From: Lachnospiraceae bacterium
GTDB taxonomy: Bacteria > Bacillota > Clostridia > Lachnospirales > Lachnospiraceae
DNA length: 64,000 bases
Direction: 5' to 3'
Assembly: GCA_029338675.1 (NCBI GenBank)
Contig: JAQYAV010000052.1
Location: forward strand, 26,326-90,325
The number at the start of each line of letters is the position of its first letter. Positions within the stretch are counted from its first letter, which is position 1. The notes beneath the pieces were generated by a model. The model was given only the letters and a program-made list of their open reading frames with translations, was not told where the DNA came from and made no database searches. A program made the translations under genes and the position numbers. Of the stretch, positions 17,301-27,424 are shown one piece after another.

Positions 17301-18266
17301 ATGAAGGATATTAAGAAGTTATTAGGTTACAGAGATAGTATAAAGGTAGTTGATGCTACACTTAGAGATGGTGGATTAGTAAACGATTTTTATTTTTCTG
17401 ATGAATTTGTAAAGAATTTATATAAAGCTAATATTAAAGCTGGTGTGGATTACATGGAGTTTGGATACCGTGCTTCGAAGGCTGTATTTGATGAGACTAA
17501 ATTTGGAAAATGGAAGTTCTGCTCGGATGATCATATTAGAGAGATTGTAGGGGATAATGATACTGATCTTAAATTAGCTATTATGGCTGATATTGGAAGA
17601 CACAATAAGGATGATTTTGATCAGAAGGTAAATAGTCCTGTTGATTTAGTTCGTGTTGCTGCATATATTCATCAGATGCCAGAGGCAATTGATATGATTG
17701 AAGATGCAGCTAAGAAGGGATATATGACAAGCTGTAATATTATGGCTATTTCAAATGCTCAAAAGGAAGATATTTCCGTTGCCTTAGATATGCTTGCTCA
17801 GACTCCTGTTGATGTTCTTTATATTGTTGATAGCTTCGGTTCTATCTATCCAGAGCAGATGAATAGAATTGCAGATTTATTCTTAGAATTTGCTGCTAAG
17901 TCAGGCAAGAAGGTTGGTATTCACGCTCATGATAATCAGAAGCTTGCTTTTGCTAATACAATTGAAGCATGTGGAGATGGTGTTGATTGGTTAGATGCAA
18001 CTTATCTTTCAATGGGAAGAGGAGCTGGTAACTGTGCTATGGAATTACTTCTTGGTTTCTTGAAGAATCCAAAGTATAATGTATATCCAGTATTTAAGTT
18101 TATTGAAGAGCATATGATTCCTCTTAAAGAAGAAGGAATTAAGTGGGGGTACGATTTACAGTACCTTTTAACTGGTTTATATAATCAGCATCCAAGAACT
18201 GCAATACAATATACTAAGGATGAGAGAAGCGATATTACTGAATTCTTTAAAGAAATAATTAACTAA
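17301..18266 (+). CDS. DRE-TIM metallolyase (HMG-CoA lyase/homocitrate synthase-like) aldolase protein
   Basis: 321 residues with a single TIM-barrel domain of the DRE-TIM superfamily. The signature VVDATLRDGG (Asp-x-Thr-Leu-Arg-Asp-Gly) supplies a metal ligand and the catalytic Arg, and GIHAHDN supplies the two metal-binding histidines; DATYLSMGRGAGN closes the barrel. The family covers HMG-CoA lyase, 4-hydroxy-2-oxovalerate aldolase and alpha-isopropylmalate synthase. Length and lack of regulatory domains fit the stand-alone aldolase catalytic domain proteins seen in gut Firmicutes and Bacteroidetes, whose substrate is not known to me. AGAGGA precedes ATG 17301; the track start at 17268 lacks one. 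A hairpin terminator follows. Confidence 0.82.
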   Translation: MKDIKKLLGYRDSIKVVDATLRDGGLVNDFYFSDEFVKNLYKANIKAGVDYMEFGYRASKAVFDETKFGKWKFCSDDHIREIVGDNDTDLKLAIMADIGRHNKDDFDQKVNSPVDLVRVAAYIHQMPEAIDMIEDAAKKGYMTSCNIMAISNAQKEDISVALDMLAQTPVDVLYIVDSFGSIYPEQMNRIADLFLEFAAKSGKKVGIHAHDNQKLAFANTIEACGDGVDWLDATYLSMGRGAGNCAMELLLGFLKNPKYNVYPVFKFIEEHMIPLKEEGIKWGYDLQYLLTGLYNQHPRTAIQYTKDERSDITEFFKEIIN

Positions 18267-18285
18267 TAAAATAATATGATATATG

Positions 18286-18323
18286 ATAGGTGTGTTTAAT
18301 TAATTGAACACATCTATTTTTTT
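18286..18323 (+). terminator. Terminator after the aldolase-like gene
   Basis: ATAGGTGTGTTT (18286-18297) pairs, with a G-U pair, to GAACACATCTAT (18306-18317), then a T-run. Confidence 0.75.
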
Positions 18324-18509
18324 ATTTGAAGTGTTATAGGCTTATGCTTACCGTATAATAAAAATATAAAAAAGTAATTGATATACTAATGAAATAGTAG
18401 TATATCATATTATTATACTTTATCTAATAATAGTAGTTTGACTGATTATATTGTATATAAAAAGTTTATAATAAAGTTTGGCGTAAAAACTATACAGGGA
18501 GAGGATTAT

Positions 18510-19382
18510 ATGAACAACAAGACACAAGGAATAGTTTTTATCATTTTTGCAGGTTTCTTTTTCTCACTAATGACATTTTTTGTTAGATTGTCGGGAGATT
18601 TACCTACTATGCAAAAGGTTTTTTTTAGAAATGCAATTGCAGCTATAGTATCAACAATACTATTGGCTAGAAGTGAAGAAGGCTTTTATATTAAGAAAAC
18701 AAGTTGGTTTGGATTGATAATGCGTTCTTTGTTTGGTGGCATTGGAATGATATGCAATTTTTATGCTATTGATAAATTAGGTTTAGCTGATTCTAATATG
18801 TTAAATAAAATGTCACCTTTTTTTGCAATTATTATGTCTGCGTTTATACTTAAAGAATTTGCAAATAAAGTTGAATGGTTGTGTGTTATATTAGCATTCG
18901 CTGGAACTATTTTTATAATTAAACCATCTCTTAATGTTACCTCTTTTTATGGCTTAATTGGTCTTTTAGGTGGATTTGGGGCAGGTACAGCATATACATT
19001 TGTTAGAAAGCTTGGAAAAGCAGGAGAAAGAGGTCCTGTAATAGTAATGTTTTTCTCAATATTTACAACTATTGCAACCTTGCCGTTTTTTATTATTGGA
19101 TATGAACCTATGTCATTAAAACAGTTAGTTTTGTTGATTATGGCAGGTGTGGCTGCGGCAGGTGGACAGTTATCAATTACTAAAGCATATACAAAAGCTC
19201 CTGCAAAAGAAATTTCAGTATTTGATTATTCGCAGATTATTTTTGCGGCAATACTGGGGGGATTATTCTTAAATGAATTGCCCGATAAATATAGTATTAT
19301 TGGTTATGCTATTATTATTTCTGTTGCTATATGGAAGTGGAAATACAATCTTAATATGGATAGAAAAGAAAAAACGGTTTAG
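18510..19382 (+). CDS. EamA-family (DMT superfamily) transporter
   Basis: 290 residues, about ten hydrophobic helices arranged as two EamA repeats (roughly 10-135 and 150-283). First repeat begins GIVFIIFAGFFFSLMTFFVRL; the second contains GLLGGFGAGTAYTFVRKLG. DMT proteins of this type export amino acids or other metabolites; no substrate can be assigned. GGGAGAGG precedes ATG 18510, whereas the track start at 18438 would add a polar N-terminus without a ribosome site. DUF1292 follows after 27 nt and is probably co-transcribed. Confidence 0.88.
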   Translation: MNNKTQGIVFIIFAGFFFSLMTFFVRLSGDLPTMQKVFFRNAIAAIVSTILLARSEEGFYIKKTSWFGLIMRSLFGGIGMICNFYAIDKLGLADSNMLNKMSPFFAIIMSAFILKEFANKVEWLCVILAFAGTIFIIKPSLNVTSFYGLIGLLGGFGAGTAYTFVRKLGKAGERGPVIVMFFSIFTTIATLPFFIIGYEPMSLKQLVLLIMAGVAAAGGQLSITKAYTKAPAKEISVFDYSQIIFAAILGGLFLNELPDKYSIIGYAIIISVAIWKWKYNLNMDRKEKTV

Positions 19383-19409
19383 GTATAACGTTTTGTAAAG
19401 GAGAGAAAA

Positions 19410-19709
19410 ATGTTAGAGAAAAATAGCAATGAAGATATAAATAAAGTTACACAAGAAAATACAAAAGAATATGACGTAATAAGTATTACTGTATCAGACG
19501 GCACAGAAAGAGAATTTGCAATTGTAGATTCATTTATATTAGATGACAAGAATTATATTGTTGTTTCGTTAATTGAAGGAGATACAATTGTAGAAGGGGA
19601 GTATATTTATAGAACAACTGAAGAGGAAGAAGGATCAATAAATGTTGAACAAATTACCCTTCCTTCAGAGTATAAAAAGGTAGTTAAATTTTACGAAAAT
19701 ATGAATTAA
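19410..19709 (+). CDS. DUF1292 (YrzB-like) protein
   Basis: 99 residues, acidic, soluble. The core ISITVSDGTEREFAIVDSFILDDKNYIVVSLIEGD and the terminal YKKVVKFYE match DUF1292, a small beta-rich family widespread in Firmicutes and usually near alaS-yrrK genes. Here it instead follows an EamA transporter. Function unknown. GGAGAG precedes the start. Confidence 0.8.
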   Translation: MLEKNSNEDINKVTQENTKEYDVISITVSDGTEREFAIVDSFILDDKNYIVVSLIEGDTIVEGEYIYRTTEEEEGSINVEQITLPSEYKKVVKFYENMN

Positions 19710-19868
19710 TAATTATGTCACAATAGTTATAAAAATGTAAAATCCACCATATATATATTTTTAGAGTTTTGCTATAAATGAATTATAGAATTGGAAACGT
19801 GAGTAGATATACTTATTTTGTTAATAGCTATACCTATAGTAAGTTGCTTTTATGAATGGAGGATTTTT

Positions 19869-22577
19869 GTGAGTAAAATTAATTTCTTAAACAATGATGC
19901 GGTTTTTACAATTGATAAGCCTGAAAATCATAGCTATCTATATTTTCCAGTTGCTGGTGAAAAGGGAATAAAGGGCTCGATTACACCTAATTTAGGTGGA
20001 GATATTAAATTAGATCAAAATAGCTTTTTGTTAGAGCCTGTAAGCTCAGAAAATCTTCATAACAACAAGAGCACAAGAAATTTTTGGTGTAAGATTAAGG
20101 ACAAAGGAGCATGGTCTTTAGCTGGTTCTTCTGCGGAACAGGAATTTAAGAAATTTACTGATAAGCAGGATGACAGTAAGCTAGAGGCTGGTTTTATGTG
20201 GCAGAAGCTTACAAGAAAAACAAAGGAGTATGGATTAAAGTCAGAAGTTTTATCCTTTGTTCCAATAGATTATAATGTTGAGCTTATGTTTGTTACTATT
20301 GAGAATATTTCAGAGGAAGCATGTACATTTACTCCTGTAGCAGCAGTTCCTATATATGGAAGAAGTGCTGATAATATAAGAGATCATAGACATGTTACTT
20401 CTTTATTACACAGAATAAAAACTACAGATAATGGTGTTTTAGTTAAACCAACTTTATCCTTTGATGAACGTGGACATAGAAGAAATGAAATTACATATTT
20501 CGTTTGTGGAATAACAGGTAAGGGAAATAATCCGGCTTCATTTTATCCTGTTGTCGAAGATTTTATTGGAGAAGGTGGTTCATTTAGTAATCCTAGAGCA
20601 ATAATGGATAATGCTGAAGGTGTTAAATCAGGATATTCATGTGAAGGAAAAGAGGCATTAGGTGGAATTAAATTTGACGAAGTTACTCTTAATTGTGGAG
20701 AGAAAACAAGCTATATCATCGTAATGGGCGCTACTGATAATTCAGATGATATTGATGAGACAATGAAGTACTACTGTAATGAAGCTAAGGTTTTAGAAGC
20801 AAAACAAAGACTTCAGCTACATTGGAGTAATCAAGTTAATGTTGATTATAAAACTGGAAACAAAGATTTTGATGGTTTTATGAGATGGGTTAGCTTTCAA
20901 CCATTCTTAAGAAGAATATATGGTTGTTCATTCCTTCCACACCATGATTATGGACGTGGCGGAAGAGGTTGGAGAGATTTATGGCAGGACTGCTTGTCTC
21001 TTCTCATTATGGATCCAAGTGGTGTTAGAAGAATGATTGTTGACAATTATGGCGGAGTAAGAGTTGACGGAACAAATGCTACTATTATTGGCTCAAAGCA
21101 GGGTGAATTTATTGCAGATAGAAATGGAATAGCACGTGTTTGGATGGATCATGGTGTTTGGCCTTTTATGACCACAATGCTTTATATTAATCAAACAGGT
21201 GATTTAGATATTCTTAATGAAACTGCTACTTATTTTAAGGATGAGCAAAAAGAAAGAGGCACTGCACTTGATAAAGAATGGAATGAAAGCTACGGTGTAT
21301 TCCAGAAAACTACATCAGGAAATGTATATAAAGGTACTATATTAGAACATATTTTACTTGAACATCTTTGCTCTTTCTACGAGGTTGGTGAGCATAATCA
21401 TATTAAGCTTAGAGGCGCAGATTGGAATGATGCTCTTGATATGGCTGCTACTAATGGAGAAAGTGTTGCCTTTACATGTGCTTATGCAGGCAATTTAAGT
21501 GATATTGCAGATTTACTTTTACGTGCACATAATGAACTAGGATTAGATGAAGTTGAATTTCTTGAAGAAATTGCTATTTTATTAGAAGATGGTGATGATT
21601 TATATAATAGTATTGAAAAAAAGAAAGAGGTACTTTCAAATTATTTATCAAAATGTGGACATTATGTAAGTGGCAACAAAAAGACTGTTAATGTAGTTGA
21701 TTTAGTTAAAAACTTAAAGAGTAAATCTGAATGGATTAAGAAACATATTCGTGATACAGAATGGATTGAAGGACAGGATGACAGTAGGCTTGAAGGATGG
21801 TTTAACAGCTATTATGACGACAACAAAAATAGGGTTGAGGGTTATTTCCCTAATGAAGTAAGAATGATGTTAACTGGACAGGTATTTTCTGTTATGAGTA
21901 AGACTGCTACAAAAGAGCAGGTTGAAAAAATATGTTATTCTGCTGATAAATACCTATATAAGAAGGATATTGGTGGATATAGACTAAACACTAATTTCCA
22001 TGAGGAAAAATTTGATTTTGGAAGAATGTTTGGCTTTGCCTATGGGGAAAAGGAGAATGGAGCTGTATTCTCTCATATGGCAGTAATGTATGCAAATGCA
22101 CTTTATCAAAGAGGCTTTGTTAAGGAAGGATATAAGGCACTTCAGTCCTTAGCTGATCAGGCAATGGATTTTGAAGCTTCAAAGATATATCCAGGAATTC
22201 CAGAGTATTTTGATGGTTCAGGAAGAGGTCTTTATCATTATTTAACTGGTGCTGCTAGTTGGTATATGCTCACTTTTGTAACTGAAGTATTTGGTGTAAA
22301 GGGCGATTTAGGAGATTTGTCAATTGAACCAAAGCTTGTTAAAGAACAATATGATCAGGATAATAAAGCTATTCTTAAATTGAATTTTGGTGGAAATAGG
22401 TTTGAGGTAACAGTTATTAACAAAGATAGCTTGGACTACGGTGAATATAGTATTATTTCTGCTATTTGTAATGATGATATTAAGCTTGAAATTAAGGATA
22501 GCAAGGCATTACTTAGTAAGATGGATATTGCCAAATTAGATAAAGATATTAATAGAATTGAAATCGTATTAGGATAA
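19869..22577 (+). CDS. GH94 glycoside phosphorylase, ~900-residue type (candidate laminaribiose phosphorylase)
   Basis: 902-residue cytoplasmic GH94 enzyme that would split a beta-glucoside with phosphate to give a sugar 1-phosphate. Features: N-terminal beta-sandwich (YLYFPVAGEKGIKGSITPNLGGDIKL), then an (alpha/alpha)6 barrel with HHDYGRGGRGWRDLWQD and the catalytic-acid motif RGADWNDALDMA (Asp518). The enzyme is longer than cellobiose phosphorylase (~810) and shorter than beta-1,2-oligoglucan phosphorylases (~1,100), closest to laminaribiose-type GH94 enzymes; the adjacent GH16 relic fits that. Substrate remains inference. Start is GTG 19869, 6 nt after GGAGG; the upstream track start at 19818 has no ribosome site. 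It precedes a second GH94 gene by 31 nt. Confidence 0.85.
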   Translation: MSKINFLNNDAVFTIDKPENHSYLYFPVAGEKGIKGSITPNLGGDIKLDQNSFLLEPVSSENLHNNKSTRNFWCKIKDKGAWSLAGSSAEQEFKKFTDKQDDSKLEAGFMWQKLTRKTKEYGLKSEVLSFVPIDYNVELMFVTIENISEEACTFTPVAAVPIYGRSADNIRDHRHVTSLLHRIKTTDNGVLVKPTLSFDERGHRRNEITYFVCGITGKGNNPASFYPVVEDFIGEGGSFSNPRAIMDNAEGVKSGYSCEGKEALGGIKFDEVTLNCGEKTSYIIVMGATDNSDDIDETMKYYCNEAKVLEAKQRLQLHWSNQVNVDYKTGNKDFDGFMRWVSFQPFLRRIYGCSFLPHHDYGRGGRGWRDLWQDCLSLLIMDPSGVRRMIVDNYGGVRVDGTNATIIGSKQGEFIADRNGIARVWMDHGVWPFMTTMLYINQTGDLDILNETATYFKDEQKERGTALDKEWNESYGVFQKTTSGNVYKGTILEHILLEHLCSFYEVGEHNHIKLRGADWNDALDMAATNGESVAFTCAYAGNLSDIADLLLRAHNELGLDEVEFLEEIAILLEDGDDLYNSIEKKKEVLSNYLSKCGHYVSGNKKTVNVVDLVKNLKSKSEWIKKHIRDTEWIEGQDDSRLEGWFNSYYDDNKNRVEGYFPNEVRMMLTGQVFSVMSKTATKEQVEKICYSADKYLYKKDIGGYRLNTNFHEEKFDFGRMFGFAYGEKENGAVFSHMAVMYANALYQRGFVKEGYKALQSLADQAMDFEASKIYPGIPEYFDGSGRGLYHYLTGAASWYMLTFVTEVFGVKGDLGDLSIEPKLVKEQYDQDNKAILKLNFGGNRFEVTVINKDSLDYGEYSIISAICNDDIKLEIKDSKALLSKMDIAKLDKDINRIEIVLG

Positions 22578-22608
22578 TTAATTTATATTGTAGGAGGGAA
22601 AATATAGT

Positions 22609-25023
22609 ATGAAATTTGGATATTTCGACAATGAAAAACGTGAATATGTAATCACAAACCCTAAGACACCAGCTCCATGGGCAAATTATTTGGGATCACC
22701 TGAATATGGTGCATTAATTTCTAACAATGCAGGTGGATATAGTTTTGCAAAATCAGGTGCAAATGGAAGAATTTTAAGATATGTATTTAATAATTTCGAC
22801 CAGCCTGGCAGATATATTTATATTAGAGATAATGCCAGTAAAGACTATTGGTCTGCATCTTGGCAACCAGTTGGTAAGGATTTAAATGAATATAAGAATG
22901 AGTGTCATCATGGTACTGCATATACAAGGATAATTTCTGATTATAGCAATATTCATACTGAGGCATTATATTATGTGCCACTTAATAAATCTCATGAGGT
23001 ATGGAATTTAAAGATTACTAATAAGGATAGTGTTAAGAGAACACTTACAGTTACTGGTTATGCAGAATTTACTAATAACAGTAATTATGAGCAGGATCAG
23101 GTTAATCTTCAGTATTCAATGTTTATTTCAAGAACAAACTTCGTTGAGAATAGAATTAGACAGACTGTTCATGGAAACCTAGATACACTTCCAGAAGGAA
23201 AATATATTGACGAAAAGAGAGCTACTGATAGAATATTTGGTCTAGCAGGAGCTAAAGTATCATCTTACTGTGGCGATAAGGAAGCATTTATTGGCAGATG
23301 TAATGGTTATGGAAATCCAGATGGAGTTGTAAATGGTGATTTAGGTAATGTATTAAGCTATAACGAAAATTCATGTGGCGCACTTGCTACAGTCATTGAG
23401 ATTGAACCAAATGAAACAAAAGAAATTGCATTTGTACTTGGACTTAAAGAAAATGATGAAGCAAAGGCTATTATGGATAGTTATGCAAATCCTTCTGCAA
23501 TATGTGAAAAAGAGCTTGAAGAGCTTATTTCATATTGGCATGGCCAGTTATCACATTTCCAGGTTAAGACACCAAGTGAAGAGTTTAATACAATGATAAA
23601 TACTTGGAATGCATATAACTGTTTTATGACTTTCATTTGGTCAAGAGCTGCTTCTTTTATATACTGTGGACTTAGAAATGGATATGGGTATAGAGATACA
23701 GTTCAGGATATTCAGGGTGTGATTCATTTAGCTCCAGAAATGGCTGTCGAGAAGATAAGATTTATGTTATCAGCGCAGGTTGATAATGGTGGTGGTTTAC
23801 CACTTGTTAAATTCACTCATAATGCAGGACATGAGGATACTCCTGATGACGCTTCATATGTAAAAGAAACTGGTCATCCTGCATATAGAGCAGATGATGC
23901 ATTGTGGTTATTCCCTACAGTTTACAAATATGTTTCTGAATCAGGTAATATGGACTTTATTGACGAGGTTATTCCGTATGCTAATAAGGATGAGGGAACA
24001 GTATATAATCATTTACAAAGAGCAATAGAATTTTCTATGAATCACCTTGGTCCACATGGTATGCCTGCTGGGTTATATGCAGATTGGAATGATTGTCTTA
24101 GACTTGGTAAGGATGGAGAGTCTTCATTTGTAGCTTTACAGTTTTACCTTGGAATGACAATTTTAAGAAAATTTGCAGAATATAAGAAGGATGAAGAGTA
24201 TATCAAATATCTTGATGAAAGTCAGGAAAAGCTAGGTAAATTAATTCAGGATTTATGCTGGAATGAGGATAGATTCATTAGAGGCTTCACGGAAAAGGGT
24301 GAGGTTATTGGTAAGAGAGATGATGTGGAGGCTAATATGTGGCTTAATCCACAGAGCTGGTCTGTAATTAGTGGTTTTGCATCAGATAAGCAGGCTGATT
24401 TGGCTCTTGATAATGTTTATAAGCAGTTGAATACTACGTTTGGTGCAGTTCTTATGGATCCGCCATATCATGAGCATGCATTTGATGGAGCATTAGCTGT
24501 AATATATAATCAGGGTGTGAAAGAAAATGCAGGTATATTCTCTCAATCTCAAGGCTGGATAATTCTTGCAGAAGCATTACGTGGACATGGAGAGCGAGCT
24601 TTTCAGTACTTTATAGAAAATTCACCTGCTGCTCAAAATGATAAAGCAGAAATTAGAAAGCTTGAGCCATATTGCTATGGTCAGTTTACAGAAGGTAAGG
24701 CAAGTCCTCATTTTGGACGTTCTCATGTACATTGGTTAACTGGTACTGCATCCACAGTAATGGTTGGATGTGTTGAAGGTATAATGGGTATGAGACCAGA
24801 TTTCTACGGCTTAAAGATTGCACCTGCTATTCCAGCTACATGGGATGGTTTTGAAATTGAAAAGGACTTTAGAGGAAAGCATTTACATATAGAAGTCAAA
24901 AATCCAGGACATGTTGAGTCTGGATGCAAGAAGCTTATAGTTAACGGAAAAGAAATTGAAGGTAACTATGTTAAAGAAGAACTTATGACTGATAATACAG
25001 ATATTGTGTTGTATATGTCATAA
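22609..25023 (+). CDS. GH94 disaccharide phosphorylase, ~800-residue type (cellobiose/chitobiose phosphorylase group)
   Basis: 804 residues, the usual length of cellobiose and chitobiose phosphorylases. The start MKFGYFDNEKREYVIT and the following TPAPWANYLG, NNAGGYSF and YWSASWQPV segments match that group closely. The barrel contains GYRDTVQD and the general-acid motif ADWNDCLRLG, with Asp492. The product would be alpha-glucose (or GlcNAc) 1-phosphate plus free sugar, saving ATP. Cellobiose is my first choice, N,N'-diacetylchitobiose the alternative; motif reading cannot separate them. Start has AGGAGGG. A bidirectional terminator and a convergent AraC regulator follow. No transporter genes are in the cluster. 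Confidence 0.87.
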   Translation: MKFGYFDNEKREYVITNPKTPAPWANYLGSPEYGALISNNAGGYSFAKSGANGRILRYVFNNFDQPGRYIYIRDNASKDYWSASWQPVGKDLNEYKNECHHGTAYTRIISDYSNIHTEALYYVPLNKSHEVWNLKITNKDSVKRTLTVTGYAEFTNNSNYEQDQVNLQYSMFISRTNFVENRIRQTVHGNLDTLPEGKYIDEKRATDRIFGLAGAKVSSYCGDKEAFIGRCNGYGNPDGVVNGDLGNVLSYNENSCGALATVIEIEPNETKEIAFVLGLKENDEAKAIMDSYANPSAICEKELEELISYWHGQLSHFQVKTPSEEFNTMINTWNAYNCFMTFIWSRAASFIYCGLRNGYGYRDTVQDIQGVIHLAPEMAVEKIRFMLSAQVDNGGGLPLVKFTHNAGHEDTPDDASYVKETGHPAYRADDALWLFPTVYKYVSESGNMDFIDEVIPYANKDEGTVYNHLQRAIEFSMNHLGPHGMPAGLYADWNDCLRLGKDGESSFVALQFYLGMTILRKFAEYKKDEEYIKYLDESQEKLGKLIQDLCWNEDRFIRGFTEKGEVIGKRDDVEANMWLNPQSWSVISGFASDKQADLALDNVYKQLNTTFGAVLMDPPYHEHAFDGALAVIYNQGVKENAGIFSQSQGWIILAEALRGHGERAFQYFIENSPAAQNDKAEIRKLEPYCYGQFTEGKASPHFGRSHVHWLTGTASTVMVGCVEGIMGMRPDFYGLKIAPAIPATWDGFEIEKDFRGKHLHIEVKNPGHVESGCKKLIVNGKEIEGNYVKEELMTDNTDIVLYMS

Positions 25024-25050
25024 TATAAATTTTTTCCTATAATATAAAAT

Positions 25051-25090
25051 AAACACAGAGTATGGCATGTATTTGCTTGCTCTGTGTTTT
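25051..25090. terminator. Bidirectional terminator between GH94 and AraC genes
   Basis: AACACAGAG (25052-25060) pairs perfectly with CTCTGTGTT (25080-25088), flanked by A/T runs, between convergent genes. Confidence 0.8.
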
Positions 25091-25094
25091 GCTT

Positions 25095-25850
25095 TTATTG
25101 CTTTTTGTAATTGTTTCCAATTTCAGTTTGATTTAAATGCATTGATTGATATTTTTTTGGTGTTAAGCCAGTGTGCTTCTTAAATACTTCTGTAAAATAA
25201 CTTTGATCTGAAAAAGACAAAATAGAAGCAATTTCCGCAGAGGAGTAGTCGGAATATATAAGCATATTTTTGGCAGTTTCTATTCTTGTGTTCTGAATGT
25301 ATTCGCTTATAGTTAATCCTGTTTCTTGCTTAAATAATCTTGATAGGTATGAAGGGTTTAACTTAGTGTGCTCTGCAAGGTTTTCAAGAGTTATTTTTGT
25401 ATGCAAATGTTCAGATATGTAATCAATGGATTTTGCAATTGGCTTTGAGGTAATTCGCTTTTTGCGTAGATTTTTCATCCTTGTTGCATATTCTATACAT
25501 ACTGCAGTGTGCAATTCATTTATTTTTTCTTTGGTGGTTGCCATATCAGCCTTTTTAATGTAATAATCACTTAAGCTAAAGGCTGTTGACATATCTAATC
25601 CACCTTCAATGCAGTATCTTGCAGTTATTGCAGTAGATATAACAAAGTGATATTTGAGATTTTGAATAGGGTCTAAAGATAACTCGCCTAATCCTCCCTT
25701 ATCACCGATTGGAATGCTACAAAGCTCTTTAGTTTTATCTACGTTACCTGATTTAATTACAGAATAAAATTCAAGCTCTGGATCGTATTGGGCATGTAAT
25801 ATGTTTTCTTCCCGTCGTATATATTCCTGATATACATAATCCTTTTCCAT
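25095..25850 (-). CDS. AraC-family transcriptional regulator
   Basis: 251 residues. The C-terminal ~100 residues are a two-HTH AraC domain: SIDYISEHLHTKITLENLAEHTKLNPSYLSRLFKQETGLTISEYI then NMLIYSDYSSAEIASILSFSDQSYFTEVFKKHTGLTPKKY. The N-terminal ~145 residues contain SIPIGDKGGLGELSLDPIQNLKYHFV, a helical sensor region common in Firmicute AraC proteins, but no cupin. It converges on the two GH94 genes and is the obvious candidate regulator of beta-glucoside use. AGGAGG precedes the start. Confidence 0.9.
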   Translation of the reverse strand: MEKDYVYQEYIRREENILHAQYDPELEFYSVIKSGNVDKTKELCSIPIGDKGGLGELSLDPIQNLKYHFVISTAITARYCIEGGLDMSTAFSLSDYYIKKADMATTKEKINELHTAVCIEYATRMKNLRKKRITSKPIAKSIDYISEHLHTKITLENLAEHTKLNPSYLSRLFKQETGLTISEYIQNTRIETAKNMLIYSDYSSAEIASILSFSDQSYFTEVFKKHTGLTPKKYQSMHLNQTEIGNNYKKQ

Positions 25851-26109
25851 AAAAATTTGCCTCCTGATATATTGTAAACTAGTATAATAATATAAAAAAA
25901 TATATGCTTAATATATTGTTTTGTATTGATTTTTTAAAAAAATAGTTCTTGTGAATACTTTTCATAAATATAAATATTTAACATACAATTAGGTTATTTT
26001 TATATTAAATTTAATATGTAAAAAAAGCAACAAAAAAGTAAAGAAAACAACATATAAAATAATAAAATGATATGAATATATAGAGAGAATAATTCTTTTA
26101 TAAGGATTT

Positions 26110-26235
26110 ATGTACGTGAAAATAGTAGGAGGAAAGGGATTGTGGCCAGCTGCATGGATGATGCCTACTGATGAAAGCTATTATGGACAATGGCCAAAGT
26201 GTGGCGAGATTGATATTATGGAAACGATAAATTGA
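26110..26235 (+). pseudogene. Remnant of a GH16 beta-glucanase (laminarinase-like) with intact catalytic motif
   Basis: A 41-codon frame from ATG 26110 to TGA 26233 reads MYVKIVGGKGLWPAAWMMP...YGQWPKCGEIDIMETIN. The parts GLWPAAWMMP, YGxWPxxGEIDIME are the catalytic heart of GH16 endo-beta-1,3(4)-glucanases, whose nucleophile and acid/base glutamates lie in E-I-D-I-M-E. Everything before and after this ~40-residue block is missing, with no signal peptide or sandwich strands, so it is a gene relic. It lies 260 nt beyond the AraC gene and 1.1 kb from the GH94 pair. The remaining ~250 nt of this 476-nt gap (25851-26109) is very AT-rich and shows no other gene to me. Confidence 0.8.
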
Positions 26236-26326
26236 TTTTGGCATTGTTGACGATAGTAATCAATTATGATAACCTTAATTTATTGTTTGTAAATGTATTT
26301 TTGCTTTACGGAAAGGCGGAATTTAT

Positions 26327-27403
26327 ATGATAAATTTTACAGTAGGACCAGTTCAATCAAGCGAAGTGGTAAAAACAGTAGGTGCATTGGACGTTCCATA
26401 TTTTAGAACACCTGAATTTTCAGAACTAATGCTTGACAACGAGAGAAGAATTAAGGAATTAGCCAAGGCAGATAACTCTTCAAGAGTTGTTTTTATTACT
26501 GGTTCTGGTACAGCATCAATGGAAGCTGCTGTTATGAATATTTTCACAAAAAATGATAAGGTTTTGGTTATTAATGGTGGAAGCTTTGGACAAAGATTTG
26601 TTGACATATGTAATATTCACGAAATACCATGCGATGTTCTTAAGCTTAATGTAGGACAAGCACTTACAAGCGATATGCTTGACGTATATAATAACAAAGG
26701 ATATGCAGGTCTTTTGGTTAACATACATGAAACTTCTACAGGAGTACATTATGATGGTAAATTATTAAGTGATTTCTGTAAGAAGAATAATATGTTATAT
26801 ATTGTTGATGCAATTAGCTCTTTTATTGCTGACGAACTTAATGTAAAGGAGCTTGGAATTGATGTTATGATAACTGGCTCACAGAAGGCTTTAGCCTGTC
26901 CTCCAGGTATTTCTCTTATATTAATGTCAAGTAAAGTAGTGGAAATCATTCAAAATAATAATGTTAAATCTTTGTATTTTGATTTAAAGGATGCATTAAA
27001 GAATGCAGAAAGAGGTCAGACTCCTTTTACACCTGCAGTTGGTACACTTATTCAAATTAATGAGAGACTTAAAGAAATTGATAGCAAAGGTGGATTGGAA
27101 AAAGAACAGGAGTACATTGCAAGCCTTGCTAAGAATTTTAGAGAGGGAATTAAGGATTTACCTTTAGATATATGTTCTGAAAGCTTGTCAAATGCTGTTA
27201 CACCAGTAGCAACAAGAAATTGTTCAGCATATGATTTGTTTATGATTCTTAAGGATGAATATGGAATTTGGATTTGTCCTAATGGTGGAGCATTAAAAGA
27301 TAAGGTATTTAGAGTTGGTCATATTGGTAATTTATCTATGGAAGATAACAAGTGCCTAATAGATGCGTTACATGACCTTTTTGATAGAGGAATACTTAAA
27401 TAA
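26327..27403 (+). CDS. Class V (fold type I) PLP-dependent aminotransferase
   Basis: 358 residues. The fold is that of the alanine-glyoxylate / 2-aminoethylphosphonate / serine-pyruvate aminotransferase group: FTVGPV at the start, [12 protein letters not shown] as the phosphate-binding region, [16 protein letters not shown] with the PLP-nitrogen aspartate, and Schiff-base Lys187 in [11 protein letters not shown]. It would transfer an amino group between a small keto compound and an amino acid donor. A cytidylyltransferase-dehydrogenase fusion starts 21 nt downstream, so both probably make one activated small amino compound; aminoethylphosphonate or serinol phosphate are possible. That is inference. 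AAGGCGG precedes the start. Confidence 0.85.
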   Translation: MINFTVGPVQSSEVVKTVGALDVPYFRTPEFSELMLDNERRIKELAKADNSSRVVFITGSGTASMEAAVMNIFTKNDKVLVINGGSFGQRFVDICNIHEIPCDVLKLNVGQALTSDMLDVYNNKGYAGLLVNIHETSTGVHYDGKLLSDFCKKNNMLYIVDAISSFIADELNVKELGIDVMITGSQKALACPPGISLILMSSKVVEIIQNNNVKSLYFDLKDALKNAERGQTPFTPAVGTLIQINERLKEIDSKGGLEKEQEYIASLAKNFREGIKDLPLDICSESLSNAVTPVATRNCSAYDLFMILKDEYGIWICPNGGALKDKVFRVGHIGNLSMEDNKCLIDALHDLFDRGILK

Positions 27404-27424
27404 CATTAAGTGAGGAAGTATTGT

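Noticed and set aside
19788-19803. cre-like TTGGAAACGTGAGTA before the first GH94 gene
   Set aside because: The 3' half departs from the catabolite-response consensus at three positions; too weak to call.
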